This document shows, piece by piece, positions 12,502-23,439 of a stretch of 64,000 nt of DNA; position 1 is the first letter of the stretch; every line of letters begins with the position of its first letter. The DNA is taken from the NCBI RefSeq assembly GCF_947179515.1, contig NC_067478.1, positions 31,630,805 to 31,694,804 of the forward strand, in the 5' to 3' direction. A model generated the notes under the pieces. That model was given only the letters and a program-made list of their open reading frames with translations, was not told the DNA's origin and did no database searches. The translations under genes were made by a program, and so were the position numbers. Source of the DNA: Apodemus sylvaticus. Lineage: Eukaryota; Chordata; Mammalia; Rodentia; Muridae.

Positions 12502-12792
12502 GTGCTATCTGCAGTGCCAGACCAGACCTGACTCTCCCAGGCTATAATGTTTACTTCAGACTCTTCCTCCATAGACCTTTATCTTGAGCATTGTTTCTCA
12601 GTCAATAGAACCCAGTTTATGGGTGAGGTCACATGTACTTTACAATAGCCCAGATGACTTCTGTGCTATCTGTAGATATAAGCTTTACCTGACTCCCACA
12701 GACCATAGTTTATCTTAGTCATTCTCCTTAGACCTTTATCTTGAGCATTCTCAGTAAATTGAATTCTTTACAGAGGAGGTCTTTTGTACTCT
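12502..12792. repeat. Imperfect direct duplication, unit about 150 bp
   Basis: Two diverged units lie head to tail. Each contains GTGCTATCTG(C/T)AG, CCTGACTC.CC.., TAGACCTTTATCTTGAGCATT, TCTCAGT and a GAGG(T/A) block ending near TGTACT. Unit 1 is about 12502-12640 and unit 2 about 12660-12792. It may be part of an LTR with internal duplication; I cannot name it. Confidence 0.7.
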
Positions 12793-12858
12793 GAAGAGAG
12801 AGAGAAAGAAAGAAGGGAAGAGGCTGGTCAAGAACATGTGAGGAAGAACAAGAGAGGG

Positions 12859-12860
<2 letters not shown>

Positions 12861-12916
<56 letters not shown>
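12861..12916 (+). repeat. (GA)n microsatellite
   Basis: About 28 uninterrupted GA units, a homopurine tract. Confidence 0.97.
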
Positions 12917-12919
<3 letters not shown>

Positions 12920-13499
12920 ACTGTTGGCAGAGCCTCCAGGAAGTGCTAACAACACACTGTTCTTATATTTTACACACACAATTTTCTTATATTTTACATA
13001 ATTATAGCATATATAATTAAAATTCATGTGGATGCACATGGTTAAAGTATATGCTATACATGAAAATATGGTCTTTATGAAAGCTGTCACTACATTCAAT
13101 TACTTTCTCAATGAATGGAAACTTTAATAAAAAGGATATAAGCTCTGGTGTCAACTGAACTTTGAGTTACTTCTCAGAGGATACGGACATATAAAGCAGA
13201 CAAAGATACAGATACCAGTAATGACCATATGATAGAATATTGTAATGCTATGACAACTTCTGAGTTTTATTGTTAGGGTTATGTTGTGCATTTGCGTTCT
13301 ATTTTTTTCTCTTAATCTCTTAGCTTGTAACCTATAATGCATGTACTATATATCACAGTGTAGAAGCATTTTTATTGGAGGCCATAGAACTTAGGTTATT
13401 GAATGTCAAGTAGAGTAAGAATCACTAAAGGACTTTACACACTTGGAGGGGAGGGTCAGCACTCTTCCTGTTGTACTCGGATAGCTACTCTATCACTAT
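12917..13499. other. No recognised gene
   Basis: AT-rich DNA without recognised repeats or coding signatures. Confidence 0.5.
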
Positions 13500-15150
13500 T
13501 TTAGTTGTCTTTCTATTGCTGGAATAAGTAACATGATGAAAGAATAGGGAAGAAAGAACCCATGTGCATCATATGCTGTGATCATAGTCCATTATAGATG
13601 GTAGACAAAGCAAAACCTCAAGGAGGAACCATCAAAGAAAGTTGCTTATTGACTTCTTTTCTTTCTGGCTTGCTCAATTATTGTTCTTATATACCCCAGG
13701 CCTGCCTACCAATGGATGGTACAAACCATAGTAGTTTAGGACCCCTGAATCAATTGGCAATTTATAAATGTCCCCTTAGAGAAGCTAACATACCAACCTG
13801 ACAGACACAGTTCCTAATAAAGGTTTTCTCTGCATGTATAACCATTATGTCAAGTTGACCAAATCTTGCTAGCATGATTAACCCCTTGTAAGTCTGACAC
13901 ACAAATGCATCGCTTTTCAACCTTGTTTCCTCTCAAGATCTCTTGCTAATACCACAATATAAAACACAGTCCTTTTGAACTCACCCGGGACCTCTGGGCT
14001 CTAAATAGCTCTACCATGTCTATTCTAACATCTGCATCATACAGCTTGTCTGACAGGCTCTAGTTTGTACTGTTCCAAACATGACTCTCTTTTTTGGTCC
14101 ATGTTCAACAGTCTCCAATATGGTAGTGTCTTCACTACAACTGAGAATGCATCTTCGCCAACGACTTCTTAGCCTCTAATGGTGTCAAAGCCTCAGCTTT
14201 TCTTAATGACTCCTTCATACCTTCAAAACCAGAGCCATGGGGGAGATGTAAGCACTGTCAGGTTCAATTTGAGGTTAACATGTATCCTTGGGCCCCTCAA
14301 TGGACCAAAGATTCTGTGCTCTAGCTCATCCTGAGGAAATAATTCCCAGATTTCACCTCAATGACACTGTACTTTTAATAGTCATAGGCAACCCTTTAGC
14401 TCCAGATCAGCAACATCAATTGTCTCAATAAACCAAGGTTTTGATTCAATTGTGCAGGTCATAGTCAATTACATATTAGCTTACCAGAAACCACTGACTC
14501 TTATTTCAAATTATTACAAGAACAGACTCATAAGCTTTTTCTGAAACTTCATAATCTAGGCCTGTATATTCAGTAATGATCACAACATTGTCTTCCAAGT
14601 TCAACAATAGCTCACCAAGGTCTGAACTCTTAGTGGGCTTTTCTAACTCATGGATCCAAAATTCTCCATTCCCTCCCATTAAACATCCCAAGGCGTAAAA
14701 GCCTGGTCAGGATCATCCCAGCAAAATGCTAGGCTCTAGTAACAATTTCCATCCTAGTTTACTTTCTGTTGCTTCAATAAACAACACAATCAGGAAACAC
14801 TGTGGGAGAAAGGGTTTGTTTGTTTCTTCTGCCCATCCTGATCACAGACCATCACAAAGGGTGTCAGGGTAAGAACTCTTGTAGAGGCAGGAAACATGGA
14901 GGAAAACTGCTTCCTGGTTTGCTTTACCTGGCTTTTCCGTTACCTTTCTTATACATTCCAGGCACATGTGTGTGGTACCAAACCCCAGTGGCTAGTATTC
15001 TCCCCCACCCATCTATACTCAATAATCAATCAATCAGTCAGTCGATGCTGCACACATAACCGTTACAGGCAAATCTAATAGAGAAAATTCTTTCATTAAG
15101 ATTCTATTTTCAGATGATTCTAGTTTGTGTCAGGTGATAAAACCTTGGGT
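13500..15150. mobile_element. Composite rodent repeat, two direct copies around an inner block
   Basis: 13500-13875 and about 14755-15150 are diverged same-direction copies of a common rodent repeat. They begin near TTTCTATTGCTG / TTTCTGTTGCTTC and end near GTCAAGTTGACC / GTGTCAGGTGATAA. The block between (about 13900-14750) resembles the sequence that commonly accompanies this repeat in mouse, with CTTCAAAACCAG and the closing CCTGGTCAGGATC just before the second copy. The layout resembles terminal direct repeats around an internal region, or two insertions of one family. The family name is not certain. Confidence 0.5.
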
Positions 15151-15220
15151 TTTTATTTGTTTTAGTTAAGTGTAGTATGACTTCCTTGTTGACAATGAGT
15201 ACATCCATGGTGGTTAATTG

Positions 15221-15380
15221 CCAGGAGCCATCCTCACTTAGATCTCAATGCCAAAAGCTCTCGATACTAGGAGCCATCCCCACCTAGATCCAGGAGATCT
15301 TGATGCCAGGAGATCTTGATACCAGGAGTCATTCTCACTTAGATCTCCATGCCAGGAGCCATTCTACGTAGATCTCAAAA
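15221..15380. repeat. Degenerate GATC-rich minisatellite
   Basis: CCAGGAGCCATTC and TTAGATCTC motifs recur in order with spacings of roughly 15-40 bp (for example 15223, 15306, 15324 and 15352). Several AGATCT palindromes are present. The unit is about 30 bp with internal deletions. Confidence 0.7.
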
Positions 15381-15540
15381 AGTCTGAATGTGTCTAGAAA
15401 GTATTTTGAACTGAGATTAGAACTTGAATCACTGGAATGAATAGCTAGCTAGGTTTCCCCTCCTCATATGGGCAGGGTTTTTCTACTCTTTTGAGAGCCT
15501 ACTAGTGGAGAAGAGAAATAGAAGAGAAATCTCTACTGCT

Positions 15541-15567
15541 TTTTTGTTGTTGTTGTTGTTGTTGTTT
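15541..15567 (+). repeat. (TTG)n microsatellite
   Basis: T-run followed by seven GTT triplets. Confidence 0.9.
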
Positions 15568-15769
15568 AGAATTAGTGTTCTGCTCTCAGGTTCCCACCTA
15601 TTAACCCTTTAGACCCAAACTGGATTCTGTGTCACTGGTTCCCATGATTCTCACATTGAATTACAAAATATGATGGTTCTGATTTATACTTTAGAATTGA
15701 GTTTCACTCTCAGACTTTTGTCTAAGAACAAGTTTTAACCTTATATTTCTTTTTAAAAACTACTTTTAC

Positions 15770-15998
15770 TTATTTTAATGTAGAGAGTGCATGCATGTGT
15801 GTTTGAGTGCACACATGTGTGTATATAAGTGCATGTGTGAACATGTGCAAATAATAAAGGAGCAAATGCGAATTTCAGAGGACAGCTTTTGATAATCAGT
15901 TCTCTCCTTTTAGCATGTGTGCCCTAGGGAGAAAATCGAGGTCGCTAAACTTGGCACCACAAAACCTACAAGCTAAACAATCTAACCAGCCAAAGCTC
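15770..15998 (-). mobile_element. B3/B4-type SINE, antisense
   Basis: Contains a TG-rich stretch, CAGAGGACAGCTTTTGAT, CAGTTCTCTCCTTTTAGCATG and TCTAACCAGCC. These are the reverse complement of a B2-related SINE body and head. The last bases are at the conserved CAGCC end. Confidence 0.7.
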
Positions 15999-16247
15999 AT
16001 AACCCTAGCTACATATTTCCTGTTGCTTTTTTTCTCTAGAGAACTAAGATTAATTTAATGGGTTTATTCCAAGAAATAGCATCACATAGTTGTAGAAATG
16101 ATCAGACAGTATTCTAGTTGAATTAATTAACCATGACCAGAAAATTACTTCCCCATTCTAATAATCTTTTTTAAAAACTGTCAAAAAGACACAGAAGAGA
16201 AAAGCACTTATACTTTACTAAAAATTAAAAATTTAAAAGAACATGAA

Positions 16248-17537
16248 CGGTATTAGCCAGAACTGAGTTGCTAATCGTGGACACATGAGGCTAGCACGCA
16301 GGAAGCCTGGAGCAAGCTGTGCAGGTGCCTTGTGGGTGAACTGCTCAAACACTAGGTTAGTGCTGATGGTGGGCTATGCGGCCAACTAGGCAAAGCAACT
16401 GCTGCAAGAGGCCCACTGGCAGTTTCGAGACAACCCTCAGCATCTTTTTCCAGGAGACCAACATCCCCTACAGCCACCACCACCAGATGATATGCACTCC
16501 TGTCAACACCCCTGCCACGCCCCCCAACTTCCCTGATGTCCTCACCATGTTCTCCTGTCTCAAGGCCTCGGAAAACTTCCCCAGTGGTGGTGGCAGCACC
16601 TGCAACCCAGTGGCCACATCGGCCACGTCACTCCTACCGCACTTCCCCCATGCCACTTGCAGCTTTTCAACACCCAGCTGGCCAACTGCAGCCTCGCCCC
16701 CAGGAGGCCCACAGCATCACCACCACAGCCGCCCCGCCCCTGTGGACTCTGGCATCCTCTTCCCCAACTTCAGACTGGCCTCCTCTGACTCCCTAACAGG
16801 CCACCTCAGAACCAAGGGCCCACCCTGCCATGGAGGCAGAGTGATAAGGGAGGACCCCCCCACACACACACATACACCGTACCATAAGTCAGGTGGAGGA
16901 GAGAATGTCTCTATGGGCCCCTTCACCCCTCCTCTGTCTGCACCCCTCTACCCCAGAGCCCTGGAGAGGAGTGACTGGTTTCTAGTCAGGCAGTCTTATG
17001 CCAGCACGCACAGCTGCACACAAGCAAGTTCACAGTGTAGGCACCCCCAGCTGGATCTGACTCAAAGTGACTTGGGTGCCTAGTGGGCAACCTTGGAGAC
17101 CAAGAAGCCATCCCAATGAAGACGTACCTGCCTGGCCCTCCACCTGGAGTGTTTCAGAGAATCACTTGGTAGCAGACACGTGGCTGACTCCTGTCTTTGG
17201 ACCAATAGGCCTAAATCCTTGATCAAGGATCCTAGATCCTTGAGAATGTAGAGCCTTCTCCGCAAGTGTGTGTGTAGCTGTGCCTTATGTATTTATACGT
17301 ATGTTGCTCTTCAAAAGCAACCTAGTTTATGGGGCAGCTGGACTTTGCATGTTAGAGTGAGCCCCAAGCCCCTTGGCCTGCTTCCTTATCTGCTAGCATT
17401 GCCATTTCCTACAAAGGATTATGGGAACGCCCAAGACTCTTCTACCCAGCCCCTGCCTGCATGCCTCTTTCCCAGAGCCCATGGGTACCTGGTTCCTATT
17501 TCCTACCCCTTTTTTAACAAAAGAGAAAATTCCAGAA
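16248..17537 (+). pseudogene. Ubald1-ps: Ubald1 processed pseudogene
   Basis: Intronless copy of Ubald1 (Fam100a), a small protein with an N-terminal UBA-like domain. The coding part runs from about 16330 to the TGA at 16844. AKQLLQEAHWQF is followed by a one-base insertion, after which FFQETNIPYSHHHQM and NTPATPPNFPDVLTMFS continue in the next frame. Stops and a second frameshift follow (one TAG just before AKQLL). The copied end reads PTSDWPPLTP, stop, QATSEPRAHPAMEAE. About 690 bases of former 3' UTR follow, with AACAAA (about 17516-17521) perhaps from the lost AATAAA. AGAACATGAA at 16238-16247 and 17617-17626 is a 10-bp flanking repeat, consistent with L1-mediated insertion. Confidence 0.9.
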
Positions 17538-17553
17538 GACACACACACATACA

Positions 17554-17616
<63 letters not shown>
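17538..17616 (+). repeat. (CA)n(GA)n microsatellite at the retrocopy tail
   Basis: Compound repeat between the Ubald1 copy and its 3' flanking duplication. It sits where a poly(A) tail is expected, so it probably grew from the decayed tail. Confidence 0.9.
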
Positions 17617-17621
<5 letters not shown>

Positions 17622-17626
17622 ATGAA

Positions 17627-18129
17627 TAAAGCTATGTTAAGAAATTCATGCTATAACTTACCATAAGAATAATAATTACTCTAATACACACAATTTTATA
17701 TCACAACTTGATGTCATGCCCTTTTACAAGAGTTAAGTGTAGGTTCTCTAGGAGAGAGAACCATCACATCTCATATATGTTTAACATTTATGAACATATT
17801 TGTTGAAATCATTCCATCAGAAATCACAAGTCCCCTTTGTTGCTGGACCACCTAGTCACTGTGTCCCTTGATCACAGTAGGCGAGGAAGGAACTATGTAA
17901 GTGGCAGGCAAAGGTAGCCATGCAGCTTATAGGAGGTGGGATCTCAAAACACAGGAAAAACTATGCAAATTAGAAAATGAGACTTGAGATTTTAACTGTA
18001 GATTCTGGTTGACATCTCTTTCCAGCTGAGACTGTAAGAATTTGAACAAAACTAACAAGGGCTTACATTCTTTCCCCTCTCCTAGTTCCAAACCTAATAA
18101 TTGTCTAGGACTATTTCCAGAAACATCCT
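17627..18129. other. No recognised gene
   Basis: Unclassified AT-rich sequence. Confidence 0.5.
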
Positions 18130-18492
18130 TGATATAATGCTATTACTAAGAGGAACTTAGGGAAGAAAGTGTTTATTTTGGCTTAGAGTTCCAGAGATGA
18201 ATACAGTTCATCATTGAAGAAAGAATATAAGGGAAGAACGTAAGAAAGAGACGGGTCTGGTGGTGAAGGAGCCAAATGATCACATTTCATTAGCATACAG
18301 GGGAGAGAGGAGAGAGAAGAGAGAGAGTCTAGTAAGTAGACCCATGCTATCAAATTCCAAAACCCACCCAATGATGATCTTCCTCTAACAAAGCTCTGCC
18401 TCCTAAAGAACCTTTCCAAGCAGTTCTACCTATGGTTACCAGGTGTTCCAACACATAACCCTGTGAAGGGTATTTCACATTTAAACCACAGC
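18130..18492. mobile_element. Rodent interspersed repeat (likely hAT-derived)
   Basis: Carries the order typical of a common murine repeat: TTATTTTGGCTTAGAGTTCCAGAG, an AG-rich interior, AAAACCCACCCA, CTTCCTCTAACAAAG and an end near TTTAAACCACAGC. The same pattern is seen at 25845-26185 and 39610-39975. The family name is not certain. Confidence 0.55.
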
Positions 18493-18744
18493 ACAAGGTT
18501 AATCTTTGTACACAGAACATATAATTATGTACGTGTGTATTATGCATGCACATACACAGGTGGTATGGGACTATGTCAGGTGACAGAAAATTTAAAATTA
18601 AAATACTTCAGTTAACTAATTGTGTTTTCATATTGCAAATTTTGTTTTTACAAATGCTTCAAAAAAAGTTCAGTTTCTCAAATTAAAATGTATGTGGACA
18701 GAATGGTAAATGAAAATTAAAGACTGCAGTCTTACCCAGAAAAG

Positions 18745-18840
18745 ATGGTCTGCCACATGAGCAGCTGAAGCCAGAGGATTGTGAGTTCAAGGCTTATCTC
18801 CAACACAAGCAATAAATCAAATATCTCAAAGACAGACATT
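18745..18840 (+). mobile_element. Diverged B1/B4-type SINE remnant
   Basis: AGCTGAAGCCAGAGGATTGTGAGTTCAAGGC followed by an A-rich, TCTCAAAG end matches the second half of a proto-B1/B4 element. Confidence 0.5.
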
Positions 18841-18991
18841 AAGAGAGTTTGTCTCTGGCACAAAGAATGCATTGATAAGCTTAAAGAATGATGTTAATAA
18901 ACTTTCAGGAAAGTAAGTTGAGAGATTAATATTTTAGTGACTCTGAGAACATGTAACATCTACATTCACTTGGTTAACAGGTTCTTCTGTG

Positions 18992-19359
18992 TGGTGGTTT
19001 GAATAAAAAATGGCCCCCATAGGTCCATAGGGAGTGGCACTATTAGGAGGTATGTCTTTGTTGAGGTTCCTGTGGTTTTGTTGGAGGAAGTGTGTCACTA
19101 GGGTGTGGGGTGGGCTTTGGGGTCCCAGAGGCTTGTTAAGCCACCTGTGTCATTCACTTCCTGCTGCTTTGCAGATCCAGGTGGAGAACTCTGAGCTACC
19201 TCTTGATCACCATGTCTGCCTGCACGCCACCATGTTTCCCACAGTGACAGTAATGGAGTAAACCTCTGAACTCTAAACCAACCCCAATCCAATACATTCT
19301 TTTATAAGAATGGCTGTGGTCATGATGTCTCATCCCAGCAACAGAAAACCCTAAGACAT
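18992..19359. mobile_element. URR1-like nonautonomous hAT element
   Basis: Begins GGTGGTTTGAATAA and continues with GGGAGTGGCACTATTAGGAGGT, GGAGGAAGTGTGTCACTAGGG, ACCATGTCTGCCTGCA and AATGGAGTAAACCTCTGAAC, ending AAACCCTAAGACA. This agrees in order with the rodent URR1 consensus as I know it. A second copy is at 20281-20668. Confidence 0.75.
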
Positions 19360-20280
19360 CTGGTATCAAGTCACTTTTTGTTCTCACAGCCTTTGCTTCT
19401 ACAGCACTGAGAGAGGGAGCAACTCAGACTACTTCAGAGAGAGCACAGTAGGGCAGAAAGGCCTATTTAGTGACCCCAGCAAGCAGATGAGAGTAACAGG
19501 CTCTGATAGCAGTACGTTGTCTACTGCCTTTCGTTTGCTTGTTACCTATGTAAAAATGGAGACAATTCATTTATGAACTGTTGTTTTACTGGAAGTTGGT
19601 TTAAAATGCTGTATGAAGCTGTCTGTAACTGGTTCTTACCATATTTGTGTTGTTTCTTGAACCTAAAATGTCACCATCATCCCCACCACCCAGGAAGCTA
19701 TGCTTCACTTATCATCCACTCCTGCACTCAGTCACAGCACTTCTGACTTGCACTCAGTTCCAGCACTCTGGGTGTGCTGTATCCTTTCAGGGCATGGTTG
19801 TCTACCAGGCCTTCTTTTGACTCTGCCTTTGAGCTTGGACTATAGATGCCAGAGATTTGTTTTTTAAGCTCGGGGCCAAACCCAATCTGAGGATGAATAT
19901 TTGAGGAGACCTATAAAACAAATTCAGGTCCTTAATCTATTTTCTGCCCTTCTACTTATTTATAGCATCATTAAAGAACTGCTGGGGGTCCTGTCCTGGA
20001 TATTTAGTGGTATTAAGTTGGTGAGCAGGATGCAGTGTGCCTCCCCTGGGTCTGGAACCTTCCCTGCGGCTTTGAAGCCCTCATCCCCATTTCTACTATC
20101 CTGCTTATTATGCCCACATATAGATGACAGCTATATGGAATTATACCTCATGACTTTATTTAGGATGAAGATGACATATTCTTATGATATATACAGAGGG
20201 AAGAGATTCAATGAACCTATACAATTGTTTTAAAAATATATCAGACATAGGTTTTCTTGGTTGATAGTTCATATTGCTTG
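19360..20280. other. No recognised gene
   Basis: Unique-looking sequence. A 110-codon plus-strand frame at 19901-20233 has no recognisable domain. Confidence 0.5.
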
Positions 20281-20668
20281 TAGTGATTTGAAGAGATATA
20301 GTTCCCATAGACTCATGTGTTTGAATGCTTGGCCATAGAACGTGCCACTATGAGGAGGTGTGGTTTTTTTAAAGTAGGTGTATCCTTGTTGGAGAAATTG
20401 CATCACTGTGGAGGTGAGCTTCGAGGTCATGTATATGCTCAAGCTCTGCTAAGTGTGGAACAGTCTTCTCCTTGCTTCCTGCTGATCTAGGTGTAGAACT
20501 CTCAGCTCTGTCTCCAGCACCATGTCTGCTTGGATGCCGCCATGCTTCTTGCCATGATGATAATGGAGTGAACTTCTAAATCTGTAAGCCAGCACCAAAT
20601 TAAATGTTTTCCTTTGTAAGAGTTGCTTTGGTTATGGTGTCTCTTGACAGCAATAAAACTCTAAGACA
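20281..20668. mobile_element. URR1-like nonautonomous hAT element, second copy
   Basis: Same block order as at 18992: GTGATTTGAAGA, GACTCATGTGTTTGAATGCTTGG, GCCACTATGAGGAGGTGTGG, AACTCTCAGCTCTG and AATAAAACTCTAAGACACT. Same orientation, about 900 bp away. Confidence 0.75.
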
Positions 20669-20810
20669 CTGTTCTTGTAGAAGAGCGGAGTGCAATTTCT
20701 AGAATCTGTATAAGGCAGTCATATGGTTATGACTATGGATCCAGGGATCTACCATTCTCTTTTGACTTCTGTAGGCACTTTCACTCACATATATGCATCT
20801 GCATGCTTGT

Positions 20811-20811
20811 A

Positions 20812-20844
<33 letters not shown>

Positions 20845-20863
20845 ACACACACACGCACACATA
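20811..20863 (+). repeat. (AC)n microsatellite
   Basis: AC dinucleotides with two interruptions (ACTC, ACGC). Confidence 0.95.
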
Positions 20864-20919
20864 CTATGCTATTTCTAATGCCACAGGACTCACTATTTCT
20901 ATAAATGTAAATACAATTC

Positions 20920-21429
20920 TGAGAGACCAAATATTGTGGGTTCAGATTGCACCTTAGAGAACCTAAGTCTGAGCTCAAGTAAACTAACAGGCTGGTCCCT
21001 AGCACCAGTTTTCAGGTTATTCCCAAACAAACCGGTGTCTAGCAGCAGTCTCCAGGTTATTCACCCAACAAATCAGCACACCCGGGTTACAAGCCCACCC
21101 CCAGCAAGTCACTTCCAACAACCATCAATCAGGAAAAACATAAGTTATGTTTATGGTTTGGCTTCCAACACTAGCTGATTATGTTAAAGGCCACAGTAGC
21201 ACCCCGATTAGATGTTTGCCAGGCTAGAAGCCCTCACCCTTCGCTTCCCGTTTTCTATAAAACCTTGCCCCAGTGAGAGCTCAGGGCTTCTCCTCCAAAA
21301 CTGTCCTGTGGACCTGTGGTGAGTTAAACCCAAGCTCAGCTCCAGCTTGTAAATAAAGACCCTTTGTGAATGCATCAGATCTGCTTCTTATTGGTCCCTT
21401 GGAGTTCACAAATGCTTCCTAGTACTACA
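20920..21429 (+). mobile_element. Solo endogenous-retrovirus LTR with 4-bp target duplication
   Basis: A 510-bp element starts TG and ends CA. ATTC lies directly outside both ends (20916-20919 and 21430-21433), which fits a class I (gammaretrovirus-type) integration. Inside are a TATA box (TATAAAA, 21256-21262) and an AATAAA signal (21352-21357), about 100 bp apart, in U3-R-U5 order. No internal gag/pol/env sequence is attached, so it is a solo LTR left by recombination. Its start resembles the LTRs at 46123 and 47003. Confidence 0.85.
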
Positions 21430-21433
21430 ATTC

Positions 21434-23439
21434 CTGACCACCAGATGTCTCAGTATGCACTAAATTATTTTATGCTGGTTTTTACTGGTTCTACCATTCT
21501 GCTTCAGTTTCTTTCACTGCAATTTCATCTCTTTAGCATTGACAACAAATAGTATAAAGATACTAGAATTAAGACAGAGTACTTAGTGTATTTCCTGATA
21601 TATCAGAAGTACTTGGTGACTCTCATTGCCGGCCTAATTATTACAGGAAAATGTGCCTGAGGTTTTTTCTTTTCTTATTTCCTTACTATTTTCCACCCAT
21701 GTGTGTTTTGAAATAAGGTGTTTGCTCTCCATTATATCAGAACTTTTTTCTATGGAAAACTTCAATTATATGGCATTTTAGAGACTGTGCTTATATCTTT
21801 AGAAAGGTATACAATGTATAGTCACAACCTGGAAAATTTGCCCAGTGTCAGTTTGAATGGCACTACCTACAATCTTTTTGGGGGTAAAAATATAATACTT
21901 AGATTTTGAAATGCTTATATAGTTCCAATTCTTACAGTCTAAATGCTTTTTATGTGAAATCTACTTGGTTTTCCCTGATAATTTGCTTCTGTTTAAGACA
22001 CTGCCTGTGCCCTCTGGTTTTCTGTCATCAGTGAATTCATTAACTGGGCCCATAGTGAAGGACAGGTAATGAACGCTATTCCCTTTTCTCTACTTATTAG
22101 TTTATCTTTGTTTTTAGTTGATTGTGTGGTTTAGAAGTGGCTGTAAAATGAACTGACTTAAATTAAGTCATAAAAGTCAAGCTTAGATATTTTCAAATTG
22201 CCCTTTTCAGCTAAATGAACTTAACAATCTTGGGTACAAATTTACACAAATCCTAATTAAGGTGCAGTCATGTTAATCATTTTACGATCTAGTCAGTATT
22301 ATTCAGAACCAAATGAGGATTATAAAAGTATTACTTGGCATTAAGTAATTCATATTTCTGTGGGCTTTATTTCATTTAAACCCAGGGAATAGATGTAAAT
22401 AATAAGTCACCAAACACACACACACACACACACACATGCATGTACGCATGCACACACACAATAGGTTTTTTTCTGGGAAGCACAACAAAGCTGGTTTTCA
22501 GTAGGAAAATAATTTTCAGGTAGTCAAGGACTATAAAATGCTCCAGAAAAAAAGGACTTTTTGTCTAATGCTGAGAAATAAAAGCTGGAAAGCCTTGTGT
22601 TTGAAAGGACACACTGGACTGAATGGAAGACAAGCCGATATGTTTACACTGGCTACCTGTAGGTTAACATCTTAAATGACCTGTAGTGTAAGTTAAACTT
22701 TTTTTGACACTTGCTCATGATTAAATGTGAGGAATTTAGGTTTTGAAATTTGTGATATACATTTTGGAAAATTTTAAGGAACCTATATCCTGTTTTCCAC
22801 AATGACTATACCAAGTTATATCCACACATATGGTATGTGAGGTCTCCGGTCACTGTACGTCCTCAGCAGCACACCTGCTTTCTTTAGCCTTCTGGATAAG
22901 AGCTCCTCCTGCCCTGGAAGGATAGCATCTCGGTGCGGCGGGTGTGGTTTGGATTATCATTCTGCCACTGAACACAGGGAGTTAGGTGGGGGGTAGGGGT
23001 TTCATCCCTCTCCTATTTCTGTTTATGAGAGCTCCTGTTATTGCTTCCTTAAGTGTTTAGTGTTTTTTTAAAAATACATTGTGATATTATCACATTTCAT
23101 TACATACCTGCACAAAAATCTCAAGAATAAAGTTTTTGTTTTATTTTTAGTTTAGAAACTTTGCCTTGGAACCATCTGGTCCTTAGTTTGCCTTTGCCAA
23201 GAAACTGATTCAACCTGCTATTTGCTCCTGGTCTCGTCAAATGTTTATGTCCTTCTCATTAATTGGTATAGATCAGATACGTCCAGAAGTTTATCCATCA
23301 CTTCAAGCTTTGTCAGTTTGTTAGCACACAGTTGTTTGTAGCAATACCTAATGATTGATCGCTTTTATTTTGGTGGTAATAATTTCAGGGTCTACAATTT
23401 TATACTTAACTTTACTTATTTGAGGTTCTTTTTCTATTT
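21434..23439. other. No recognised gene; (CA)n at 22413-22460
   Basis: AT-rich sequence. An interrupted CA repeat lies at 22413-22460. A stretch at 22785-22840 (TTTTCCACAATGACTATACC) resembles a short antisense piece of L1 ORF2. Confidence 0.45.

Noticed and set aside
16376..17083. 235-codon frame as a functional gene
   Set aside because: It is a shifted reading of a Ubald1 retrocopy that lost its N-terminal frame and whose C-terminal half is out of frame.
17625..17630. AATAAA as the polyadenylation signal of the Ubald1 copy
   Set aside because: It overlaps the 3' flanking duplication (17617-17626), so it is more likely target DNA; the former signal is probably the AACAAA near 17516.
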